From the NCBI RefSeq assembly GCF_002234615.1, contig NZ_NMQW01000019.1, positions 1-64,000 of the forward strand: 64,000 nucleotides of DNA, read 5' to 3'. Numbering within the stretch: the stretch's first letter is position 1; each line of letters opens with the position of its first letter. Of this stretch, positions 58,467-64,000 are shown piece after piece. This stretch comes from Paenibacillus rigui (GTDB lineage Bacteria > Bacillota > Bacilli > Paenibacillales > NBRC-103111). The translations under genes and the position numbers were made by a program. The notes under the pieces were generated by a model that searched no databases, was not told the origin of the DNA, and worked only from the letters and a program-made list of their open reading frames with translations.

Positions 58467-60146
58467 ATGAACGAAAACAAGCCTATTTCCCGGCGATCAT
58501 TCTTAGCCTATGTCGGCTCCGGAACCGCCACCCTGCTTGCCGCATCTTCAGGCCTTGGTCTTTTCAGCGGAAAGGCCGAAGCACAGGAGAACCCGGAGGC
58601 GCTTTTTTCTTACTCCAGCGATTCCTTGACCCGCTCTCCGGGACTCATCCAGCCCTCCGATTCAGACGAGCTGGTGCTTCCCAAAGGGTTTTCCTCGCAG
58701 ATATTGGCTGCATACGGGGATCGTATCAATGCAAAAGGCGATACATTCGGGTTTCATAACAGCTACACCTGCTTCCACCCTATCGAAGGGTCATCGGTCA
58801 ACGGCTTGCTATGGGTGAATCATGAGTCGGCGGACGCCTTATGGGTACAAGGGGAACCCAAGAACGGACATTACAGCACGGCACAAACACAGAAGCTGCT
58901 ATACAATCAGGGGGCTTCCATACTGGGTATATATCGGGATACGGATGGAACGTGGAAGCTCGACACCACATCCCCTTATGGCCGCAGAATTACAGGGCTG
59001 GATGCATTCGAATTGACGGGACCTGCCCGAAGCGCACGGTCTGTCCATGGCGTGAGCCGGGTGCAGGGAACGTTAGGTAACGGTTCCGGCGGCAAAACAT
59101 TGTGGGGAACACAGCTGACAGGGGAAAGAAGCTTCGCGGAGCCAAGCAGAGATGCCGGACTGCCGCAGACGCACTATGGCTGGGTAACGGAGGCCGATCC
59201 TTTCGATGCCGGCTTCAAGCTTCGCAAGCACACGGCACTGGGACGTTTTCAACACGGCAGTATTGCCATGACCCTTGGTAAAAAGGGACAAGCTGTCGTC
59301 TACATGGGAGACGGTGCAGCTTATGCTTGCATTTATAAATACATAAGTAAGGGAACCTACGTGGTGGCTAAAGGAACCGCCAACTCGGAGCTGCTGACGG
59401 AAGGGACGCTCTATGCGGCGGACCTCGTGCAGAGACGCTGGGTAGCTCTAACCATCGATGCGGTGCTCGAAGCGTTGAATGATCTGCATTTCAGCCTGCC
59501 CGCTTCCATCGAATATACGAGAGAAGAGCTGCTGGAGCTGTTTAAGGAGCAAGCCGACGTGTACGTCTATGCGGGTGAGGCCGCGCTGATCCTCGGAGCT
59601 ACACCGACCGATCGGCCGGAAACCGTACAGATTAGTCCGGAGGAAGGCACCTTGTTCATTACCCATACGAACAATGCGCGGCACGGCAACCTGCACGGAC
59701 ACATCAGCCGTCTTGTCGAGAAGGATAGCGACCACGGAGCGTTGGAATTCAGCTTGGAAACGGTCCTCAGCGGAGGCCGCCAAGGCGAGCTCAGCTCCCC
59801 GGACAGCTTGATCACCGATCATCTCGGCAACTTGTGGGTCACAACCCACATGCCGCCGAGCCAGATGAATCAAGGCGCCTACGCCGAATTCAAAAACAAC
59901 GGGCTGTTCGCTATCGTCTCCCCCGTGTCCTCCAAGCGCAAAGTGCTGCAATTCGCATCCGCTCCGAACGATGCGGCGTTTGCCGGTCCATGCTTTGCAC
60001 CGGACGAGCGTTCCATGTTCGTTGCTGTGCAGCATCCGGGAGCTAACACGGTCAATCGCAACAATCCGACCAGCAGCTGGGCCAGTCGTCCCGGCAGCAA
60101 GGTGCCTCGCCCGGCCGTCGTGGCGATCACCGGATTTTCTTATTAA
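58467..60146 (+). CDS. Tat-exported PhoX/DUF839-family protein (putative phosphatase)
   Basis: A 559-residue secreted protein. The twin-arginine signal ISRRSFLAYVGSGTATLLAASSG leads into a DUF839/PhoX beta-propeller: GFSSQILAAYGD, LLWVNHES, GRFQHGSIAMTLGKKGQAVVYMGD, LFITHTNNARHGNLHGHI, SSPDSLITDHLGNLWVTTHMP, and AFAGPCFAPDERSMFVAVQHPGA. In characterised PhoX, glutamates and aspartates in such loops hold Ca and Fe for phosphomonoester hydrolysis. AAAGGAGG lies 6 nt before the ATG at 58467, so the upstream extension is not used. A terminator follows. No clear Pho box was found. Confidence 0.88.
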   Translation: MNENKPISRRSFLAYVGSGTATLLAASSGLGLFSGKAEAQENPEALFSYSSDSLTRSPGLIQPSDSDELVLPKGFSSQILAAYGDRINAKGDTFGFHNSYTCFHPIEGSSVNGLLWVNHESADALWVQGEPKNGHYSTAQTQKLLYNQGASILGIYRDTDGTWKLDTTSPYGRRITGLDAFELTGPARSARSVHGVSRVQGTLGNGSGGKTLWGTQLTGERSFAEPSRDAGLPQTHYGWVTEADPFDAGFKLRKHTALGRFQHGSIAMTLGKKGQAVVYMGDGAAYACIYKYISKGTYVVAKGTANSELLTEGTLYAADLVQRRWVALTIDAVLEALNDLHFSLPASIEYTREELLELFKEQADVYVYAGEAALILGATPTDRPETVQISPEEGTLFITHTNNARHGNLHGHISRLVEKDSDHGALEFSLETVLSGGRQGELSSPDSLITDHLGNLWVTTHMPPSQMNQGAYAEFKNNGLFAIVSPVSSKRKVLQFASAPNDAAFAGPCFAPDERSMFVAVQHPGANTVNRNNPTSSWASRPGSKVPRPAVVAITGFSY

Positions 60147-60150
60147 ACGC

Positions 60151-60199
60151 AACACCCCGAATGCTCTCGGTACTTCACCGGAGTTCGGGGTGTTTTTTT
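60151..60199 (+). terminator. Rho-independent terminator of the PhoX-like gene
   Basis: AACACCCCGAA (60151-60161) pairs with TTCGGGGTGTT (60184-60194), followed by TTTTTG. Confidence 0.85.
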
Positions 60200-60208
60200 G
60201 CGTTGTAT

Positions 60209-60607
60209 TCATAGACTTCTGTCGATACAGCGGATCAATCTTTGTTCCACATCCTCGGCCAACGGCTGCATCGCTTCTCCTCCAGCCAGACGGAGGAGAG
60301 CCGTAGGCCGGGGCAGGCCGATGCTCGTTCGGCCATCCTTTTCATACACTGTTATCTTGCAGGGAAGCACATAGCCAATCAGCGGATTTTCGGAGAGGGC
60401 CCGCTTCGCTTCGACCGGATTGCAAACCTCCAGAATATAATAATTGGGGTCATAATCCAAGCCCTTCTCATTCAGCTTTTCCTTCATGTTCAACTGCCAC
60501 AGAATCCCGAACTTTTCCTCCTGCAGGCTGGCCCCAAGCGAAGCAATCGCTTCCTGCACCGATTTAGCCGTCTCCACGGTGTAATGAAACAAAGACGTCA
60601 ATTGCAT
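60209..60607 (-). CDS. DUF302-domain protein
   Basis: A protein of about 132 residues with the DUF302 fold: FHYTVETAKSVQEAIASLGASLQEEKFGILWQLNMKEKLNEKG, then YYILEVCNPVEAKRALSENPLIGYVLPCKITVYE. This compact domain is widespread and of uncertain function. The frame opens at a TTG at 60619 whose GGAG overlaps it; the ATG at 60607 has GGAG 12 nt upstream, so the start is uncertain. It is the last gene of a three-gene operon with two short proteins. Confidence 0.85.
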   Translation of the reverse strand: MQLTSLFHYTVETAKSVQEAIASLGASLQEEKFGILWQLNMKEKLNEKGLDYDPNYYILEVCNPVEAKRALSENPLIGYVLPCKITVYEKDGRTSIGLPRPTALLRLAGGEAMQPLAEDVEQRLIRCIDRSL

Positions 60608-60615
60608 GTTTGATG

Positions 60616-60939
60616 TCAACTCCAGCTTCCGATATGGTCAAGATCAATCTTGGAGATTTGCTCTTTCGTTTCTGGCGTGCCTAATTGACTTAGCAGGGCA
60701 TAAATACTTTTCAGCGCATAATCCGCGCCATCATTGTCTCGATCATGGTGATACGGGATAGCCAGCACGTGAGAACGGATAAAGGTCCCTTCTTCGAAGT
60801 CCTCCATCTCTTCAAAAAGCTCCCGAAGCGTATCCACTTCCTCTTCCGTCGCTTCAATTTCAAACTCGTATGCCGCATCGCCTTGGTTGTACATAATCGT
60901 CTTCCCTTGAACCGATACGTAATAGGTTCTCTTGTCCAT
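60616..60939 (-). CDS. Small acidic protein of unknown function
   Basis: A 107-residue soluble protein I do not recognise. It begins with strands (TYYVSVQGKTIM, AAYEFEIEATEEEVDTLRELFEEMEDFEEG), then YHHDRDNDGADYALKSIYALLSQLGTPETKEQI. It is very acidic in the middle third. The start is 3 bp after the stop of the small membrane protein gene, and its stop lies within the DUF302 start region, so the three genes are tightly packed and probably translated together. Confidence 0.75.
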   Translation of the reverse strand: MDKRTYYVSVQGKTIMYNQGDAAYEFEIEATEEEVDTLRELFEEMEDFEEGTFIRSHVLAIPYHHDRDNDGADYALKSIYALLSQLGTPETKEQISKIDLDHIGSWS

Positions 60940-60942
60940 ATG

Positions 60943-61167
60943 CTACCCCCCGTAGTAATGTATAACCAGCAAGGAAACGACAACAATGATGACCGGGAAC
61001 AAAATATACGCCCAAATCCCGGGATTGGCTATGACATTATGTTTTGTGGTTACGGCATCCATTCCCTTATCGTATTCATGATTCTTCTGCTTACGAATGG
61101 CAGCGATGGAGGCAATAAACCCGATAATACAGATGACAGCGACAACTGCCAGCAGGTTATACAGCAT
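60943..61167 (-). CDS. Small two-helix membrane protein
   Basis: A 74-residue protein with two hydrophobic segments (NLLAVVAVICIIGFIASIAAI and WAYILFPVIIVVVSLLVIHYY) separated by a charged loop (RKQKNHEYDKGMDAV). AAAGGTGG lies 9 nt before the ATG at 61167; an ATG two codons earlier is also possible. No family is recognised. It is the first gene of the operon with the acidic protein and DUF302 genes. Confidence 0.7.
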   Translation of the reverse strand: MLYNLLAVVAVICIIGFIASIAAIRKQKNHEYDKGMDAVTTKHNVIANPGIWAYILFPVIIVVVSLLVIHYYGG

Positions 61168-61275
61168 CGTCATTTCCCACCTTTTTAGGAAAAGTCACTC
61201 TATCTCGCTTATAATATTCGTCACTCGCATCATTATCATGCATAGGAAGAAACAGGAAGCAGATCGGTCCGAGCT

Positions 61276-61308
61276 AAAAAAGGAAGCAAGCCTCGCATGG
61301 CCGCTTCC
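61276..61308 (-). terminator. Rho-independent terminator
   Basis: On the minus strand GGAAGCGGCC (61308-61299) pairs with GGCTTGCTTCC (61292-61282), followed by TTTTTT. It ends the gene at 61345-61659. Confidence 0.7.
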
Positions 61309-61344
61309 AGTCATTTTCAAGATATAAATCGTGGCTGCGCCGCT

Positions 61345-61659
61345 CTAACCCTTAGGAGATAAGCCGGTTCGAAGGGCAAGGCCCCATCCGAAAAACTCAT
61401 GCTGCGTTAATTCCGCACGAATCGTAGTGACTCCAGCGTTCCATTGAACCGGAATGTTCACAAAGTCAGGGCGGATTCTAAGCCGGAACGAGGAGAACGG
61501 AACCTCCTCTCGAAGAAACACGGCCGTGTTCATCTTCTCCAGATAGAGCGCCTTTTTTCCGTTCCATTCAGCCACCCGTGCCTCAAACTTGCCTAAATCA
61601 AGCTTCTCCAGATCATCGTATAATGAGTATGCATATTTTGTTGCAGCCACCCTCGACAC
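61345..61659 (-). CDS. Protein of unknown function
   Basis: A protein of about 104 residues that I cannot assign: KYAYSLYDDLEKLDLGKFEARVAEWNGKKALYLEKMNTAVFLREEVPF, then beta-rich sequence ending HEFFGWGLALRTG. It has no signal peptide or membrane helix. The GTG at 61659 is the frame start; a GTG at 61650 is also possible, with AGGGG nearby. A terminator lies 37 bp downstream, supporting it as a separate gene. Confidence 0.6.
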   Translation of the reverse strand: MSRVAATKYAYSLYDDLEKLDLGKFEARVAEWNGKKALYLEKMNTAVFLREEVPFSSFRLRIRPDFVNIPVQWNAGVTTIRAELTQHEFFGWGLALRTGLSPKG

Positions 61660-61744
61660 CCCTAGCTTCCAAGTTTGATTTTACCTTCTGTCCATAAGTT
61701 CTTCTATGAAATATAAGGAAAATCCTTCCACCAGGGTTCATTCC

Positions 61745-63394
61745 TCATTTATTCAACTCCACCCGCAGGCCCTTCTCTGGATTGTCGGTAAAATACGAGT
61801 ACATATAGATCTCGGCGCTTGTATCCTGATAATCCTTATATTCATCGAGGTTCTGATTGTTTCCGTCCCCCGTAAAGTTGGTCGTCACCGGTCTCCCTGG
61901 TATCGACTCCCCGCCCCGGAGCATGTACGTCTGATTGACTCCGCCGAAACGCGGATCGGCCGATTCACTTTGCACATAAAGGCTTCCATCTTGACTGTAG
62001 TAAGTCCATTGGACCGAATATCCTCCCACCTGTGTCGTAAGCGTCTTTCTCTCCTTGCTTATATCCTTCAACACAATGGGAGTTTTGTTATCCTTGTGCT
62101 CTACCACCTCATAATTCATGACTAGAGCGATCGGTGTATGCTCCGTTATTCTCACATCCGGCGGGACGTCAAAATAAAAGTCCGTTTCTTCAGGGCCTTG
62201 CGGCTGGTACGTATTTCCGTTTGGAATTTCCCGTCCGTTAATCTCCAAATGATGCTTTTTGAAAATGAGCGGCTGATTTTTTTCATGGAACGCCCTGAGC
62301 CGAACTTGCGTTGGAGTGACAATCATTTGCTTCAACGTCATTTTCCCGGCACCGGATTCGATGGGTACATCCAGCTCATGTGCTTGAGTCCCGCTCTTCA
62401 TCTGCTCTTTATTCAGGTGCAGATCCAGAGACCACTCGTTATCTGCCTCTTGGTCTTTTTTCGTATATAACAGCTTGTAGGCTAGGGACGAATCTGCCAA
62501 ATCCCCCATTTTAAAAAATTGCTGAACCGTGTATTCTCCCTGCTCTCCCGGCTTGCCGTAAAATCCATGTGCGGCTTCGCTCACCGGCGAATTCCCCTTA
62601 TAAATCCCAATAGCGGGCCAAGTCTGGACGGACGGGTCGCTGAAGAATACGTGGGACACCAGCATGACCTTATCCCCTTGCACGAACGGTTGAATCGCTA
62701 TGCGCTGAATCCCGTCTTGGTTTATATCAAACGACTGCATCTCGCTATTCGAAGGTTGAAAAGCAAGCTGCCGCTCCGCAGCCGAATACAAACGCAGGTT
62801 TTGAGCCAAGAACTGAACATCTGCTTCCGTCGTTTCCGGTGTCCATTGAGCTTCGAACGTCCCGCGCCAAACGTTGTTATCCCCATCCCACATGAGCCTC
62901 TGTCTGCCTTCGACGTTCTGTCCGTCCACGGTTCTGAGTGACATCTCCCCAAACTGGGCGAGTCCGCCGGACTTCATCCTGGGCGCACTGACGCTGAACA
63001 AAAGCGCCATCCGATTATCGTCCACAACCGCCGTATGAACGGTCAGCTTCACACCATTCCATGCCAGCGACTTCTCGACAGATTGCCCCAGCCCTTGATT
63101 GTAAGCGGCACGAATCCCGCCATTCTTGAAAAGAAAGGCATCCCAATTGTAGCTGATGGCTGCAAATACGGGAGTCGCCAATACCAGCACAGCCGCAGCG
63201 GCGATAAAAGCCGTTCTCCATGCATGCCTTCGCCCAGGTACGGGAGGATGAGCTACAGGAAGCAGCTGCTCATTCGAGTCGGGTACATGGGGTTCAATCC
63301 GTTCCCACATCGCTTCAAAATCCGGATAGATGAGCTGATCCTCATCGTTGAACAACGGAGTAGTCATTTGCTTTTGCTTCTCCTGAGGCTTCAT
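61745..63394 (-). CDS. DUF4179-type membrane anti-sigma factor
   Basis: A 549-residue protein: an N-terminal cytosolic segment (about 1-55, LIYPDFEAMWERIEPHV), one membrane helix (TAFIAAAAVLVLATPVFAAISY, about 62-83), then a large extracytoplasmic DUF4179 region (NGIRAAYNQGLGQSVEKSL-like start) followed by several beta modules with no recognised enzyme site. AAAGGAGG lies 7 nt before the ATG at 63394. It overlaps the sigma-factor gene by 53 bp. The layout is that of an ECF sigma factor with its membrane anti-sigma sensor of envelope signals. Confidence 0.85.
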   Translation of the reverse strand: MKPQEKQKQMTTPLFNDEDQLIYPDFEAMWERIEPHVPDSNEQLLPVAHPPVPGRRHAWRTAFIAAAAVLVLATPVFAAISYNWDAFLFKNGGIRAAYNQGLGQSVEKSLAWNGVKLTVHTAVVDDNRMALLFSVSAPRMKSGGLAQFGEMSLRTVDGQNVEGRQRLMWDGDNNVWRGTFEAQWTPETTEADVQFLAQNLRLYSAAERQLAFQPSNSEMQSFDINQDGIQRIAIQPFVQGDKVMLVSHVFFSDPSVQTWPAIGIYKGNSPVSEAAHGFYGKPGEQGEYTVQQFFKMGDLADSSLAYKLLYTKKDQEADNEWSLDLHLNKEQMKSGTQAHELDVPIESGAGKMTLKQMIVTPTQVRLRAFHEKNQPLIFKKHHLEINGREIPNGNTYQPQGPEETDFYFDVPPDVRITEHTPIALVMNYEVVEHKDNKTPIVLKDISKERKTLTTQVGGYSVQWTYYSQDGSLYVQSESADPRFGGVNQTYMLRGGESIPGRPVTTNFTGDGNNQNLDEYKDYQDTSAEIYMYSYFTDNPEKGLRVELNK

Positions 63395-63905
63395 CCTTAC
63401 CCCTCCTTTCCTGGACATGAGTACCGATGAGACTTTTCATCAGCTTTAAACCTTTGTTTATTCTGGACTTCACCGTACCTACGGGTATGTCCAATATGGC
63501 TGCGATTTCGCTTAAGCTGCATTCATTCAAATAACGAAGCGAGATTGCGGCCCGGATCTTAACGGGCAGCTGCTGCATCAGCTCCCGCCATTCCACCACC
63601 GTTTCCTTCTCCTCCACGATGACTTCCGTCAATTTCTCTTCTCTTCCCGTGAATCGGACCATGCGGTTCCACATGTTCACCTTATGTATGAAGCGGTTCT
63701 CTTTTCTCAAATGATTAATGCAATGATTCATTGCTATTTTGATCAGCCAGGTTTTCAAAAACTCCACCTTCCGCCAATCATGCCGGAATACCGTAATAAA
63801 CACCTCCTGACATACATCCTCCGCATCCGCCGCCCGGCGAAGCATGTAATAGCAGGTTCTGTAAATATCCTTCCGGTACATTTCGAACAGCTCCCTCTCG
63901 GTCAA
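63342..63905 (-). CDS. ECF-type RNA polymerase sigma factor
   Basis: A 187-residue sigma-70 family factor. Region 2: LFEMYRKDIYRTCYYMLRRAADAEDVCQEVFITVF, followed by FLKTWLIKIAMNHCINHLR. Region 4: LPVKIRAAISLRYLNECSLSEIAAILDIPVGTVKSRINKG, the -35 recognition helix. The start is a TTG at 63905 with AAGGGG 9 nt upstream. The gene overlaps its anti-sigma factor. A TGAACCTTTTT block 48-58 bp upstream could be an autoregulatory -35 element. Confidence 0.93.
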   Translation of the reverse strand: MTERELFEMYRKDIYRTCYYMLRRAADAEDVCQEVFITVFRHDWRKVEFLKTWLIKIAMNHCINHLRKENRFIHKVNMWNRMVRFTGREEKLTEVIVEEKETVVEWRELMQQLPVKIRAAISLRYLNECSLSEIAAILDIPVGTVKSRINKGLKLMKSLIGTHVQERRGKDEASGEAKANDYSVVQR

Positions 63906-63952
63906 GTCCTCTCACCCCTTTCCCTTGTTTCCATAGTAACAATTTGAGCCTC

Positions 63953-63963
63953 AAAAAGGTTCA
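63953..63963 (-). promoter_or_regulatory. Possible ECF-type -35 element
   Basis: TGAACCTTTTT on the minus strand resembles the TGAAC-type -35 sequences of ECF sigma promoters and lies 48 bp before the sigma gene. The palindrome TTGAGGCTCAA overlaps its downstream side. No convincing -10 was found. Confidence 0.35.
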
Positions 63964-63976
63964 TTTTGGAAAAACC

Positions 63977-64000
63977 AAAAAACCACCCTCGCCTCGGGTG
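63977..64000 (-). terminator. Terminator of a gene beyond the right edge
   Basis: On the minus strand CACCC (64000-63996) pairs with GGGTG (63988-63984), followed by GTTTTTT. The hairpin may extend past the window. It implies a minus-strand gene to the right. Confidence 0.6.

Overview
The window looks like a chromosomal segment of a spore-forming, Gram-positive bacterium of the Paenibacillus type. Evidence: strong AGGAGG ribosome sites with frequent TTG/GTG starts, three very large secreted proteins ending in S-layer homology (SLH) domains, a YheC/YheD spore-coat ATP-grasp protein, a Bacillus-type pyridoxine kinase, a GlpP antiterminator and many stand-alone one-component regulators. No rRNA, tRNA, prophage or CRISPR array was seen. 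The only mobile-element trace is a 45-codon transposase remnant near 10.6 kb. All assignments come from reading the sequence; no database search was possible.

Layout. 0-10.5 kb is a patchwork of small stress and efflux genes: a TetR repressor with four visible operators, a broken aldo-keto reductase, VOC, SnoaL and DinB proteins, a LysR regulator, two MFS exporters around an ArsR regulator, an SDR-like protein and NADP-type glutamate dehydrogenase. 10.9-17.7 kb holds a two-component system (7TM-DISM histidine kinase plus OmpR-type regulator) and a 1244-residue SLH protein with bacterial Ig repeats.

17.9-29.7 kb is a coherent glycerophosphodiester / glycerol-3-phosphate unit on the minus strand. 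In order of transcription it holds the antiterminator GlpP, an SLH-anchored glycerophosphodiester phosphodiesterase, a HAD phosphatase, a UgpB-like binding protein, two permeases and a TIM-barrel protein. Two near-identical leader RNAs, each with a terminator and a related promoter, sit before the phosphodiesterase and before the phosphatase/transporter operon. They are the probable GlpP targets. Next to glpP lies an intergenic region with ten DnaA-box-like 9-mers in about 330 bp.

30-43 kb contains an NAD(P)-binding protein, pdxK, PspC, Rrf2, a compact 2,3-diaminopropionate cluster (sbnB, sbnA and an adenylate-forming ligase, divergent from an ATP-grasp gene), a TIMP/NTR-like membrane protein, two AraC regulators with START-domain and DinB proteins, and a YitT membrane protein. 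43.4-45.7 kb is a polar amino acid ABC importer. 45.9-49.4 kb is an unusual operon: two degenerate GNAT-like paralogues flank an ABC exporter that carries a C-terminal cyclic-nucleotide-binding domain, followed by a 35-codon peptide gene and a strong terminator. A 155-bp imperfect inverted-repeat element lies just downstream.

49.7-58.3 kb is a minus-strand run: a GNAT acetyltransferase, a DUF6916-like protein, three phage tail-collar proteins and a 2044-residue SLH protein with a right-handed beta-helix and many Ig-like repeats. The right end carries a Tat-exported PhoX/DUF839 protein, a small DUF302 operon, and an ECF sigma factor overlapping its DUF4179-type anti-sigma factor.
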